This document shows positions 1 through 7,001 of a DNA stretch of 64,000 nucleotides, piece after piece (positions within the stretch are counted from its first letter, which is position 1; each line of letters begins with the position of its first letter). The notes under the pieces were generated by a model. It was not told the DNA's origin. It saw only the letters and a program-made list of their open reading frames with translations, and did no database searches. The stretch comes from Streptomyces sp. R28 (lineage in GTDB: Bacteria > Actinomycetota > Actinomycetes > Streptomycetales > Streptomycetaceae), in the NCBI RefSeq assembly GCF_041052385.1, contig NZ_CP163439.1:1787001-1851000 (forward strand). The letters are read 5' to 3'. The translations under genes were made by a program, and so were the position numbers.

Positions 1-296
1 TGCACGCTGACGCCGAGGCCGACGGTGAGGCGGACCGCGGCGAGCTCCTCGAGGACCTGGAGGTAGACCTCGTACGGCTGGTCGCCGCCGCCGTATTCGG
101 AGTCGTACGGGAGGCCGAGCAGGCCGGACTGGGAGAGCAGGGTGAAGACCTCGCGCGGGAAGCGTCCGGCGTCCTCCTCCTCGGCCGCGTTCGGGGCGAT
201 CTCGCGCTGCGCGATGTCGCGGACGAGCGAGATCAGATCCCGGGCCTCGTCCGTGGGCAGTTGACGGTCCACCGGCTGCGGGGCGCGGTCGGGCAT
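1..296 (-). CDS. Acyl-CoA dehydrogenase, N-terminal part (cut by window edge)
   Basis: The first 98 residues of a flavin-dependent acyl-CoA dehydrogenase are visible. The text RDIAQREIAPNAAEEEDAG followed by FPREVFTLLSQSGLLGLPYD and an EYGG motif is the classic N-terminal helical domain that opens the substrate pocket. The family oxidises acyl-CoA thioesters to 2-enoyl-CoA using FAD, in beta-oxidation or branched-chain catabolism. The ATG at 296 follows a GGAGGAGAG ribosome site. The rest of the gene, including the catalytic base, lies left of base 1, so substrate class cannot be judged. It is divergent from the chitinase gene. Confidence 0.85.
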   Translation of the reverse strand, partial: MPDRAPQPVDRQLPTDEARDLISLVRDIAQREIAPNAAEEEDAGRFPREVFTLLSQSGLLGLPYDSEYGGGDQPYEVYLQVLEELAAVRLTVGLGVSV

Positions 297-502
297 GGCG
301 ACGCTCTCCTCCCTTTCGGGAATCGGCGGTCGCACACCTTGGGTGGGGCGGCTCCGCCTGGTCTCTCGGGTCCTGGCCGATGCTCCACTCCCGGATCGCG
401 GAAGCTGCTGACCAGCGGCTCTGCGGTGAGTATGCCCGATCGGGGACATCGAGTCACCAGTTAACGACCGCTTACTCCAAGAAACTTTCGCCCATCCGAA
501 AT

Positions 503-535
503 TGGTCCGAACCATTGACCAAGTGGTCTAGTCCT
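503..535. promoter_or_regulatory. Two DasR-type (dre-like) repeats in the chitinase promoter region
   Basis: TGGTCCGAACCA (503-514) and TGGTCTAGTCCT (524-535) are 12-bp repeats 21 bp apart. Streptomyces chitinase promoters are known for such TGGTCTAGACCA-like direct repeats, which overlap binding sites of the GlcNAc-responsive GntR regulator DasR. The second copy, extended to AGTGGTCTAGTCCT, is close to the dre consensus. A possible -35 (TTGACC, 515-520) lies between them. The 297-615 gap holds nothing else recognisable. Confidence 0.65.
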
Positions 536-615
536 CCTACCGTTTCGGTCCAACGCTTCCCGCGTTCATGCCAATCGGCGTGCGATCCCCTCTGTCCCCC
601 GCGAGGAGACACCCG

Positions 616-1866
616 ATGCACACCCCGCTCCCCTCCCGCGCTCGCGGCCGCGCACTGCTGGCCGCCGCGTGTTCCGCCGCCCTCGGTGCCGCCCTGCTGG
701 CCGGCGCCGGCCAGCCCACCGCCGACCAGAACGGCCCGGACCAGGACGGCGACCGCAAGGCGGCCGGCTCGAAGGTCGTCGGCTACTTCACCGACTGGGG
801 CATCTACGACCGCCAGTACTTCGTCAAGAACATCGAGACGTCCGGCTCGGCGAAGAAGCTCACACACATCAACTACGCGTTCGGCAACGTCGTCGACGGC
901 AAGTGCGCCATCGGCGACACCTGGGCGGACACCGACAAGCCGTTCACCGCCGAGGAGTCCGTGGACGGCACCGCGGACACCGCCGACCAGCCACTGAGCG
1001 GCAACTTCAACCAGCTGCGCAAGCTGAAGAAGCTCCACCCGAACCTCAAGGTCGTCTGGTCGTTCGGCGGCTGGAGCTGGTCCGGCGGCTTCGGCGAGGC
1101 GGCCAAGGACCCGGCGGCCTTCGCCCGGTCCTGCTACGACCTGGTCGAGAACTCCAAGTGGGCGGACGTCTTCGACGGTATCGACATCGACTGGGAGTAC
1201 CCGGGCGCCTGCGGCCTGACCTGCGACACCAGCGACCGGGAGGCGTTCCCTGAGCTGATGAAGGCGCTGCGCGCAAAGTTCGGCAAGCGGAACGTGGTCA
1301 CCGCGGCGATCACGGCCGACGCGAGCGAGGGCGGCCGGATCGACGCGGCCGACTACGCGGGCGCGGCCAGGTACGTCGACTGGTACAACCCGATGACGTA
1401 CGACTACTTCGGCGCCTGGGCCGCCACCGGCCCCACCGCACCGCACTCGGCGCTGCACTCCTACCCGGGCATCCCCGAGGAGGGCTACGACACGGCCGCG
1501 ACCATCGCCAAGCTCAGGGGCCTGGGCATCCCGTCCTCGAAGCTGCTGCTCGGCATCGGCTTCTACGGCCGCGGCTGGACCGGCGTCACCCAGGCGGCAC
1601 CCGGCGGCACGGCCACCGGTCCGGCGAAGGGCACCTACGAGGACGGCTTCGAGGACTACAAGGTGCTCAAGCGGACCTGCCCGGCGACCGGCACGGTGGG
1701 CGGCACCGCGTATGCCAAGTGCGGGGACGACTGGTGGAGTTACGACACCCCGGCGACCATCGCGACCAAGATGAAGTACAAGGACCGGCAGGGGCTGGGC
1801 GGGACCTTCTTCTGGGAGCTGAGCGGGGACACCGCGAACGGTGAGCTGATCAAGTCCATCAAGTAG
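616..1866 (+). CDS. Secreted GH18 chitinase
   Basis: A 416-residue glycoside hydrolase family 18 chitinase, which cleaves beta-1,4 links in chitin by substrate-assisted catalysis. Residues 1-33 form a signal peptide (Arg-rich start, then an Ala/Leu core). The catalytic motif DGIDIDWEYP lies at 187-196 with acid Glu194, and the SFGGW strand motif at 149-153. A MTYDYFGAW segment and a C-terminal GTFFWELSGD strand complete the barrel. No separate chitin-binding domain is present, so this is a single-domain enzyme. The ATG at 616 is chosen over an ATG at 568 because GAGGAG lies 7 bp upstream and the signal peptide starts cleanly. Regulation by chitin oligomers through DasR is likely. Confidence 0.93.
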   Translation: MHTPLPSRARGRALLAAACSAALGAALLAGAGQPTADQNGPDQDGDRKAAGSKVVGYFTDWGIYDRQYFVKNIETSGSAKKLTHINYAFGNVVDGKCAIGDTWADTDKPFTAEESVDGTADTADQPLSGNFNQLRKLKKLHPNLKVVWSFGGWSWSGGFGEAAKDPAAFARSCYDLVENSKWADVFDGIDIDWEYPGACGLTCDTSDREAFPELMKALRAKFGKRNVVTAAITADASEGGRIDAADYAGAARYVDWYNPMTYDYFGAWAATGPTAPHSALHSYPGIPEEGYDTAATIAKLRGLGIPSSKLLLGIGFYGRGWTGVTQAAPGGTATGPAKGTYEDGFEDYKVLKRTCPATGTVGGTAYAKCGDDWWSYDTPATIATKMKYKDRQGLGGTFFWELSGDTANGELIKSIK

Positions 1867-1884
1867 CGGGGCCCACGGGGGCTT

Positions 1885-1912
1885 GGGGCGGAGGACCACG
1901 AGCCTCCGCCCC
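1885..1912. terminator. Bidirectional terminator between chitinase and TetR genes
   Basis: A 10-bp perfect stem GGGGCGGAGG/CCTCCGCCCC with an 8-base loop sits between two convergent genes, 18 bp after the chitinase stop. Confidence 0.75.
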
Positions 1913-1920
1913 TTGCCGCG

Positions 1921-2580
1921 TCAGTCCTCCCGGCGCGCGGGCTCCGGGGCCGGGTAGGAGGGGTCCGTCTCCTCGATGGCGCGCATGGTGCCGCCCAGCG
2001 TCTTCACCAGCAGCTCACGCATGGTGTCGCGGTCCAGTTCGGGGTGGTCTATCCAGTCGAGGGTGGCACCCTCGACGCTGCACACCCAGGCGAGCAGGCC
2101 CATGCGGGCCAGCGGGGCGATGTCGGTGCGGCCGTACGCCCCTTCGGCGAGGGTCGCCACGATCGCCGCGCGCACACCGTCCCGGATGGCGTGCACCTCG
2201 GCGTCGAAGCCGACGCCCCCGCTGACGATGGTGCGGTAGGCGGCCTGGTTGTGCTCGGCGTAGCGGAGATAGCTGTCGATGGTGCGGTGGACCCGGTCCA
2301 CCGGCTGCATCTCGAGCCCGCTCGCGGCGAAGGTGACCAGATCGGCGACGGAGTCCTGGATGATCGCCCGGTAGTACCCGCGCTTGGACTGGAAGTAGTA
2401 GTAGATGAGCCCCTTGGCGACATGGGCCTGGCGGGCGATGTCGTCCATGGAGAGCGCGTCGTACGACGTGTCGGCGAACAGCTTCCGCCCGATGGTGATG
2501 AGTTCGGCACGTCGCGCCACCGAGCGCTCGGTGCCGCGGGCCCGGGGACGGACCGCGTCACGCTGTTGACTAATATTCAA
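1921..2580 (-). CDS. TetR-family transcriptional regulator
   Basis: The N-terminal TetR helix-turn-helix is clear: RRAELITIGRKLFADTSYDA, then LSMDDIARQAHVAKGLIYYYF with the typical YYYF end and KRGYYRAIIQDS after it. The C-terminal all-helical domain resembles the TetR_C group of Streptomyces regulators (RTIVSGGVGFDAEV, LAWVCSVEGATLDWI). The target is unknown. The start is uncertain. A TTG at 2580 has AGGG 6 bp upstream; an in-frame GTG at 2637 lacks a ribosome site; a GTG at the RSVARRAEL segment is a third option. The gene converges on the chitinase and probably has nothing to do with it. Confidence 0.88.
   Translation of the reverse strand: MNISQQRDAVRPRARGTERSVARRAELITIGRKLFADTSYDALSMDDIARQAHVAKGLIYYYFQSKRGYYRAIIQDSVADLVTFAASGLEMQPVDRVHRTIDSYLRYAEHNQAAYRTIVSGGVGFDAEVHAIRDGVRAAIVATLAEGAYGRTDIAPLARMGLLAWVCSVEGATLDWIDHPELDRDTMRELLVKTLGGTMRAIEETDPSYPAPEPARRED
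2566..2580. promoter_or_regulatory. AT-rich near-palindrome, likely TetR autoregulatory operator
   Basis: TTGACTAATATTCAA is a 15-bp interrupted palindrome (half-sites TTGA/TCAA) in an otherwise GC-rich region. It lies at the 5' end of the TetR gene and overlaps the favoured TTG start. TetR proteins usually repress their own promoters through such sites. Confidence 0.5.
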
Positions 2581-2728
2581 TTTAGACCCTGGATTTCCGA
2601 CGGGCGGCGGGACATCGGCAGTATGGCAGACAGACACCGGCTGCTCGTTCGAGTCTGATCGACTTTGATGAAACCGCTCGACAGCGGGGTCGGCATATGT
2701 CCGGTCAAAGCGCCCGGTGTGCGTCAGG

Positions 2729-2869
2729 TCACAGCAGGCCGAGCTGGGTGACGAGCATCGCGACGACCACCACGAGGGTCCAGCCCATGATGTGCTCGAC
2801 GAGCTTCGGGCCGTCTCCCTTGGGGCCGCCGGTGCGGACGCGGGTGGCGGTGGCTGAGTGCGCGGTCAT
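2729..2869 (-). CDS. 46-residue single-span membrane protein
   Basis: A small protein with a hydrophilic N-terminus (MTAHSATATRVRTGGPKGDG) and one C-terminal hydrophobic span (GWTLVVVVAMLVTQLGLL) that runs to the last residue. This is the layout of a tail-anchored or leader-type membrane peptide. The internal ATG at 2869 is preferred over an upstream ATG because a GGGG-rich ribosome site lies just before it. No family was recognised. It is followed on the far side by the terminator at 2923. Confidence 0.6.
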   Translation of the reverse strand: MTAHSATATRVRTGGPKGDGPKLVEHIMGWTLVVVVAMLVTQLGLL

Positions 2870-2922
2870 ATGCCCACCTTGCCACCGGGGACGGCTTTTG
2901 CGGCAGAGACGTTGCTCACAGG

Positions 2923-2952
2923 GCAAAGGCCCCGGTTTCCCGGGGCCTTTGC
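2923..2952. terminator. Strong 13-bp stem terminator
   Basis: GCAAAGGCCCCGG pairs perfectly with CCGGGGCCTTTGC around a TTTC loop. It marks the end of the core-chromosome block and could serve either strand. Confidence 0.8.
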
Positions 2953-2972
2953 ATGCGTCCGTGCCCGGCGGC

Positions 2973-3128
2973 TCAGCGCACGCCCACCGCCGCGAGCGCG
3001 GCGCGCTGGCGCGGGTTCAAAGACACCGGGAAGTAGAGGTAACAGACGCCGCCCGTGCCGGAGACCACCTTGCCACTGGCGTTGTACCGCTTGGTCCGCA
3101 GCCAGATGTTCTCCATATCACTGCGCAT
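2973..3128 (-). CDS. Small hypothetical protein, about 51 residues
   Basis: The readable core, MENIWLRTKRYNASGKVVSG and then TGGVCYLYFPVSLNPRQRAA, does not match a family I know. The ATG at 3128 has AGGA nine bases upstream; an internal ATG at 3116 is an alternative. Codon use fits real coding. The 200 bases to its right (3129-3328) show nothing recognisable. Confidence 0.45.
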   Translation of the reverse strand: MRSDMENIWLRTKRYNASGKVVSGTGGVCYLYFPVSLNPRQRAALAAVGVR

Positions 3129-3328
3129 TCGGCGCGGTCCTGCGGCAATCCGCTGCTGGACTCTCAAAGTGCGCCTGGCCTGCGGAACTTAGCCGCGCAC
3201 TGGAGTGCATAGGAGAACACGAGGGAGCGGAGCCGTTCATCGTGGATCTCCCCGATCACTCCCCGGCCTAGCAATTCTCCCCGTACACTCCCCAGAATCC
3301 AGCCGCCCAGAAGGCCTCCCACCAGCGA

Positions 3329-3553
3329 CTACCCCGCCTCTGGCTGGCCGTCATCAGTGCGGCGCGCAGCCGCTGCTGCTCGGGCTAGCTCTATGGCGAC
3401 CACGCACTCCGCGCAGGCCCTGATGTCCTGGATGCCGCCAGCTGCTGGCCTGACGGTTTCGACGTGAGCCGTGGGGACTTCGCCCTTGTTCGGGTGTCGG
3501 AAGCAGATGCCGGGTTCCCACTCGTACAAGTCGAGGATCTGCTGGCGGTCCAT
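3329..3553 (-). CDS. Small actinomycete protein with paired Cys, possible metal site
   Basis: A 74-residue protein starting MDRQQILDLYEWEPGICFRH and ending in an Ala/Arg-rich helix. One Cys in the ICFRHP segment and a later CAEC pair could bind zinc. GGGAGA five bases upstream picks the ATG at 3553 over one at 3565. Its 5' side faces the palindrome at 3634-3657 and the divergent XRE gene, so the two may share a control region. The function is unknown. Confidence 0.6.
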   Translation of the reverse strand: MDRQQILDLYEWEPGICFRHPNKGEVPTAHVETVRPAAGGIQDIRACAECVVAIELARAAAAARRTDDGQPEAG

Positions 3554-3633
3554 CGTTTCTCCCATGGGTGGCCGGCGGGTGGTGAGCGTGCTTCTGGTGC
3601 CCGCCGTATGTAACGGAACGCGCTGCTCTGGGG

Positions 3634-3657
3634 TTGTTCACCCGTTCGGGTGAACAA
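3634..3657. promoter_or_regulatory. Perfect 11-bp-arm palindrome in a divergent intergenic region
   Basis: Arms TTGTTCACCCG and CGGGTGAACAA flank a 2-base centre. The site lies between the minus-strand gene starting at 3553 and the plus-strand XRE gene starting near 3866, a natural place for an operator of that XRE regulator. With a 2-base loop it is a better protein site than an RNA hairpin. Confidence 0.55.
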
Positions 3658-3683
3658 ACTTTCGAATACCGGACACTACCTAT

Positions 3684-3717
3684 AGCCCTGCGGCATATGC
3701 CAGATCACCGCAGGGCT
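3684..3717. other. 10-bp inverted repeat with 14-base loop
   Basis: AGCCCTGCGG pairs with CCGCAGGGCT. It follows a TATA-like element (CCTATAG) and may be a 5' leader hairpin or a weak terminator. The role cannot be decided from sequence. Confidence 0.45.
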
Positions 3718-3812
3718 GCCATTGGGGGGTGGCAGTCGGCGCCGCGCGGGGCGCCCGCTTGTTCTACGGCCGGGGGCGGGTGGTCCGTCGCCCCCGACTC
3801 ATGATCATAAAA

Positions 3813-3831
3813 AGCCCGGTGTCACCGGGCT
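3813..3831 (-). terminator. Minus-strand terminator
   Basis: The 8-bp stem AGCCCGGT/ACCGGGCT has a 3-base loop. Read on the minus strand it is followed by TTTTTATG, so it would stop leftward transcription. Confidence 0.6.
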
Positions 3832-3865
3832 GACACATGATCACCGAGGCCAGACGGTTTGTCGA

Positions 3866-4108
3866 GTGCCCCGTGACCTACCCGCCGACGATGACTGGCT
3901 GCTACACGAACGACGCCGCATAGGCAGGTGTATCCAGGGCGCGCGAGTGGACCACAACCTCACCCAGGAACAGGTGTTCCTCGCGGTCCCGCTGACGCGG
4001 AGCTTCTACCAGGAGATCGAGGCCGGCCAGGCTAACCCGTCGCTGGAGACGTTGCTGCGGATCGCGCGAGTCATCGGTGTGACCATCTCTGACCTCCTCC
4101 ACGGCTAG
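3866..4108 (+). CDS. XRE-family regulator
   Basis: About 80 residues with a Cro/CI-type helix-turn-helix: RRIGRCIQGARVDHNLTQEQ, then a recognition region ending in FYQEIEAGQANPSLETLLRI and AIGVTISDLLHG-like text. The protein is essentially a single HTH_3 domain, so it probably acts as a dimeric repressor. The start is uncertain; the GTG at 3866 is chosen because the upstream frame runs through a hairpin. The palindrome at 3634-3657 is a candidate target. Confidence 0.75.
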   Translation: MPRDLPADDDWLLHERRRIGRCIQGARVDHNLTQEQVFLAVPLTRSFYQEIEAGQANPSLETLLRIARVIGVTISDLLHG

Positions 4109-4271
4109 TCGCCACGCCCAGGTCGGGTGACGTACCGGATTCGAGCCAACACCACGAGTACCCCACACCGGAACTGTTCTTCAGGTATTCGTCTGCGTGA
4201 ATTCTGTGCGCCCCGTGTGAAAATGTAACCGCTTGCACAGGCTCTGGCCTGCGCTTAGGTACGCCTGGCCT

Positions 4272-4505
4272 TCACCGGCCGGCTTCGGCTATCTGCTGAC
4301 AGGCGGCCCCGCTGACTGTCCGGTAGGTGCGCCACAGCTCTTCAGCGGTCGCGCACTTCTGGTCGGGGTCGCGGCAGTCGTCGCACTGCAGGGAGTGGCG
4401 AGCGTAGGCGCTGTAGGCCCGCTGCAAGGGGCTGAGCTGGCCGACGCCTGTCGCTAACGGCGCGCGGCCTGTCCCGTCGGGGGGCTGCTCTCTACCATCG
4501 TCCAC
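4272..4505 (-). CDS. Conserved small Streptomyces protein with CxxC pair
   Basis: A 77-residue protein whose C-terminal part, LQRAYSAYARHSLQCDDCRD followed by EELWRTYRTVSG, resembles short proteins found beside GntR regulators on actinomycete integrated elements. The CDDC motif may bind metal. The GTG at 4505 has GGAG eight bases upstream. It is divergent from the GntR gene at 4672, with tandem repeats between them. Confidence 0.55.
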   Translation of the reverse strand: MDDGREQPPDGTGRAPLATGVGQLSPLQRAYSAYARHSLQCDDCRDPDQKCATAEELWRTYRTVSGAACQQIAEAGR

Positions 4506-4591
4506 GTCGACGCTCCGCCTTGTGCTCGTCGGCCATGCCCCCGGGCCGTGACAGCGGTCGCGGGGGTCCTGCAATTTCACGATACCCACTG

Positions 4592-4627
4592 TGACAGGTC
4601 CGATAGGTGCGATAGGCGCGACAGGTT
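4592..4627. repeat. Four tandem 9-bp repeats upstream of a GntR gene
   Basis: TGACAGGTC, CGATAGGTG, CGATAGGCG and CGACAGGTT run head to tail (consensus CGAYAGGTN). They lie between the divergent genes at 4505 and 4672 and look like an iteron-type operator for the adjacent GntR regulator. Confidence 0.6.
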
Positions 4628-4671
4628 CGCTCGTCTCGCCCATCGGGTGTAGCGGTCATAGCGTCGGGATC

Positions 4672-4917
4672 ATGAAGTGGGAGCCGGATGTGCCCAGGTG
4701 GCGGCAGGTGTACGACGTGATGCGGGAGCGGATCGTGGATGGCACCTATCCGGCTGGTGAGCGGTTGCCGTCGGTGGTTGACGTGTGCGGCGAGTTCGGG
4801 ATCTCGCAGATGACGGCGCGGCGAGTGCTGAAGGAGCTGCGGCAGGACAAGCTCGCGTATATGGAGCCGGGCATCGGCACGTTCGTGGCGCCGTTGCCTG
4901 AGCCTCCGAAGCCATAG
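4672..4917 (+). CDS. Minimal GntR-family regulator (DNA-binding domain only)
   Basis: 81 residues carrying just the GntR winged helix: WRQVYDVMRERIVDGTYPAG, ERLPSVVDVCGEFGISQMTA and a wing ending GIGTFVAPLP. There is no effector domain (FCD or UTRA), so it belongs to the short GntR group common on actinomycete integrative elements. It probably binds the tandem repeats just upstream. Confidence 0.8.
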   Translation: MKWEPDVPRWRQVYDVMRERIVDGTYPAGERLPSVVDVCGEFGISQMTARRVLKELRQDKLAYMEPGIGTFVAPLPEPPKP

Positions 4918-4951
4918 CCCGCTGTCAGACCGGGCTTCTAGACTGATCGCC

Positions 4952-5131
4952 ATGCCCCCCACTCCCCCGGCCGAGGGTCGCGCGCGGTCAGCTGCCGAGC
5001 TGAACGAGCGGATCCGCGCGCTGTGGTCGCATCCGCAGGTGCCACTCACGACGGAGCAGCGGGCCGAGTACGAGGAGCTGTGCGCCGAGCTGCGGCAGGT
5101 CGAACGCGGAGACGTGACGACGGCCGCGTGA
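4952..5131 (+). CDS. Small hypothetical protein, 59 residues
   Basis: The charged, helical sequence SAAELNERIRALWSHPQVPL then TTEQRAEYEELCAELRQVER suggests a two-helix protein. It sits 34 bp after the GntR gene in the same direction and may share its transcript. No family was recognised. Confidence 0.55.
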   Translation: MPPTPPAEGRARSAAELNERIRALWSHPQVPLTTEQRAEYEELCAELRQVERGDVTTAA

Positions 5132-5166
5132 AGGCCGTGTGACCGCCAGGCTTAGGATCTGCACTC

Positions 5167-5367
5167 GTGGCTGACATAGATTTCCCCGCTGACCTGCTCG
5201 CCCTCGCCCGCGCCTCCTGGGAGGAGCAGCAGCGCAGCGCACTCACCGTCGCCACCGCAGCCGCCGTACACGCCGCCGTCGGCGCCTACGCCGAGGAGGC
5301 CGGGCTACTGCGCATCGATGTCGAGCTCGGGCTCAAGCAGGCCGTGCGGCACGCGAACGACGGCTGA
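5167..5367 (+). CDS. Small hypothetical helical protein, 66 residues
   Basis: GTG start. Sequence is Ala/Glu-rich and helical (LLALARASWEEQQRSALTVA) with no motif I recognise. It lies in a run of short plus-strand genes after the GntR regulator. Confidence 0.5.
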   Translation: MADIDFPADLLALARASWEEQQRSALTVATAAAVHAAVGAYAEEAGLLRIDVELGLKQAVRHANDG

Positions 5368-5424
5368 CCTGCGGCGGGGGAAGGCTCCTCAGACAAGACG
5401 CACTTTCCGTGCGACGGTCGGAGC

Positions 5425-5604
5425 ATGAGTGACCAGACCGAGATGCACATGTCCGAGTACCGCCGCCTCAAGCCGCGACCCTGCCAGAAATGCGGCGGCA
5501 CCGAGAAGCCTCACCCCGCGAACCCCGTGGGCGGACCCGACCCGAAGGTAGTCGTCGCGTACTACTGCACGAACCGCCACTGCGAGAACAGCTCCGGCTG
5601 GTAA
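5425..5604 (+). CDS. Zinc-ribbon protein, 59 residues
   Basis: Two Cys pairs, PCQKCGGTEK and YYCTNRHCEN, spaced about 25 residues apart form a likely zinc ribbon. Such proteins are frequent in Streptomyces integrated elements. The ATG at 5425 has a GGTCGGAG ribosome site. The strong terminator at 5614 follows directly. Confidence 0.65.
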   Translation: MSDQTEMHMSEYRRLKPRPCQKCGGTEKPHPANPVGGPDPKVVVAYYCTNRHCENSSGW

Positions 5605-5613
5605 CAGCAGCAC

Positions 5614-5643
5614 GCCCCGCCCGGTCGCTGTACCGGGCGGGGC
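5614..5643 (+). terminator. 12-bp stem terminator
   Basis: GCCCCGCCCGGT pairs with ACCGGGCGGGGC around a 6-base loop, 9 bp after the zinc-ribbon stop codon. Confidence 0.8.
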
Positions 5644-5687
5644 GCCAAGCTCACGCAGCCAGCATGGGCTTGTGTTGTACGACCATG

Positions 5688-5909
5688 CTACGAGGGGCCA
5701 CTGACACCGCCGGGGCGCCGCGTGGACAGCATGTAGGTGCCCATCCCGAAGCCCTGCTCTGCAGCCCGACGGATGTTCCGGCGCAGTGGGGCGAAGGACT
5801 CCCCCAGCTGCCGCAAGCCCTTGGGCATCTCGGTCGCAGGTGGATCCGGGTAGTGGCGGCCGATCTGGTTCAAGGCGCGGTCGACGTTCGGGTACTGGCG
5901 GTGGGCCAT
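5688..5909 (-). CDS. Hypothetical protein, 73 residues
   Basis: Starts MAHRQYPNVDRALNQIGRHY and has a basic helix (SFAPLRRNIRRAAEQGFGMG). GGAGG precedes the ATG, and the stop codon of the upstream gene overlaps the start, so the two are co-translated. The function is unknown. Confidence 0.6.
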   Translation of the reverse strand: MAHRQYPNVDRALNQIGRHYPDPPATEMPKGLRQLGESFAPLRRNIRRAAEQGFGMGTYMLSTRRPGGVSGPS

Positions 5910-6091
5910 CAATCCTCCAGGAAGGACGTGTCGAGCAGCTCGATCTCATCCTGGAAGGCGACGATCGTGGCTGCCTGCTCCAGTTGCTCGGGCGTCGGAC
6001 GCAACGGCAGGAATACTTCGCTCTTCCACGGGTGCGTGTTCCGGTAGTAGGCCACACCTGGGTTCAGGATGCCGCCGGGCTCGAAGTCCAT
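5909..6091 (-). CDS. Hypothetical protein, 60 residues
   Basis: An acidic protein (PTPEQLEQAATIVAFQDEIE, ending LLDTSFLED). It is translationally coupled to the gene at 5909. No motif was recognised. Confidence 0.5.
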   Translation of the reverse strand: MDFEPGGILNPGVAYYRNTHPWKSEVFLPLRPTPEQLEQAATIVAFQDEIELLDTSFLED

Positions 6092-6111
6092 GCCGCCAGG
6101 ATGGCAGAGGG

Positions 6112-6330
6112 TCACGTCCCCTCGGGCCACGTCGTCAACGTCTCGCCGGTCTCCTCGTCGACGAGGGTGACGCGGGCGCCGGGCATGGCGCCGTACTCGC
6201 CGATCCAGCTCGTGAACTTCCGCCGCGCGACCGCCTCGCTCCCCCACCAGCCCTGCACGGCTGGACGACCGGCTGCAGTGAGGGTCAGGTGGTAGCGGCC
6301 CGGCTGGTTGCTGTTCACGCCCACCATCAT
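6112..6330 (-). CDS. Hypothetical protein, about 72 residues
   Basis: The text GRYHLTLTAAGRPAVQGWWG then SEAVARRKFTSWIGEYGAMP and ARVTLVDEETGETLTTWP suggests a small alpha/beta protein. The start is ambiguous (ATG at 6330 or GTG at 6318). It heads the three-gene leftward operon and is divergent from the DUF6233 gene. Confidence 0.55.
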   Translation of the reverse strand: MMVGVNSNQPGRYHLTLTAAGRPAVQGWWGSEAVARRKFTSWIGEYGAMPGARVTLVDEETGETLTTWPEGT

Positions 6331-6342
6331 AGAATCGAACGC

Positions 6343-6756
6343 GTGAACGAGCTGCCGCCAGACCCTGCACGCCTACGCGCGATCCTCGCGCACCTAGACC
6401 AGCAGCTCGCCGACAACCAAACCATCGCGATCTACCTCCGACTCCAGCGCGACGCCGTCCAAGCCGCGCTCACCCAGGCCGAAGCCCCCCCGCCACGAAA
6501 GCCGCGGCTTCCCAAGGGCGGCGCCAACCTCGGCCCCGTCACGCAGATCTCGCCCCGCCCCCAGTTCGTCGTCCAGCAGAAGCGCACACCCCGCGGACCC
6601 GAACCCGCCATCATCCACCTCGGCGACTGCTCGATGATCGAAGGCCCACCGCACCGGATCACCGAACACGACGCGCGAGTCTCCCTCACCGACCCGAACA
6701 TCGAAGCCTGCGCGTTCTGCCGGCCCGACTCGGAGCTCGGCATCCTCGACGGATAG
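6343..6756 (+). CDS. DUF6233-family protein
   Basis: 137 residues. The opening NELPPDPARLRAILAHLDQQ, the middle YLRLQRDAVQAALTQAE and the end ITEHDARVSLTDPNIEACAF plus CRPDSELGI match the DUF6233 family as I know it from Streptomyces chromosomes and mobile elements. The helical N-terminal half is joined by a Pro/Arg-rich linker to a Cys-containing C-terminal half. The GTG at 6343 is preferred. The function is unknown. It is the last gene before the prophage boundary. Confidence 0.75.
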   Translation: MNELPPDPARLRAILAHLDQQLADNQTIAIYLRLQRDAVQAALTQAEAPPPRKPRLPKGGANLGPVTQISPRPQFVVQQKRTPRGPEPAIIHLGDCSMIEGPPHRITEHDARVSLTDPNIEACAFCRPDSELGILDG

Positions 6757-6851
6757 CAGAGCGCCCGCCAGGACGGGGGAGACCTGACGGACGCATGTTC
6801 AGTGTGGCACGACCGGTGACAGGGCGGACGCCTTCCGTCTACCGTGTTCGG

Positions 6852-6912
6852 GCGGCCTGCTTCGTTCGCAGCGACCCTTCGGGGCGTGGGGGTAACCCCG
6901 CAAGCAGGCCGC
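6852..6912. other. 11-bp inverted repeat enclosing two hairpins, prophage left boundary zone
   Basis: GCGGCCTGCTT (6852-6862) pairs with AAGCAGGCCGC (6902-6912). The 39 bases between contain two smaller hairpins (CCCTTCGGGG and GGGGTAACCCC-like), giving a three-way-junction fold. A second GGGGGTA-ACCCC-like element follows at about 6947-6960. The 6757-7008 gap lies between the DUF6233 gene and the integrase terminator, so this may be part of attL or its integrase arm sites, or a small structured RNA. Confidence 0.45.
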
Positions 6913-6969
6913 ACCTTCATGGGGAGGCATCGTGGACGACACCACTTGGGGGTAGACCCCGGACAGCAC

Positions 6970-7001
6970 AACGCCCCCGCAGCTTCGGCTGCGGGGGCGT
7001 T
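6970..7001 (-). terminator. Integrase-gene terminator
   Basis: The 13-bp perfect stem AACGCCCCCGCAG/CTGCGGGGGCGTT with a CTTCGG loop lies 8 bp past the integrase stop codon. Confidence 0.85.

Noticed and set aside
472..1899. Long open frame antisense to the chitinase gene
   Set aside because: It mirrors the third-position GC pattern of the real chitinase and has no recognisable domain or ribosome site.
3253..3268. 16-bp identity CGATCACTCCCCGGCC with 63715-63730, considered as an attachment-site pair
   Set aside because: The right copy lies inside the XRE coding sequence, and one 16-bp match is expected by chance in a 64-kb GC-rich window.
4464..4547. Short reading frame MADEHKAERRRGRW overlapping the start of the 4272-4505 gene
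   Set aside because: It could be a leader peptide but is only 14 residues, and its Arg-rich composition is what random GC-rich sequence gives.
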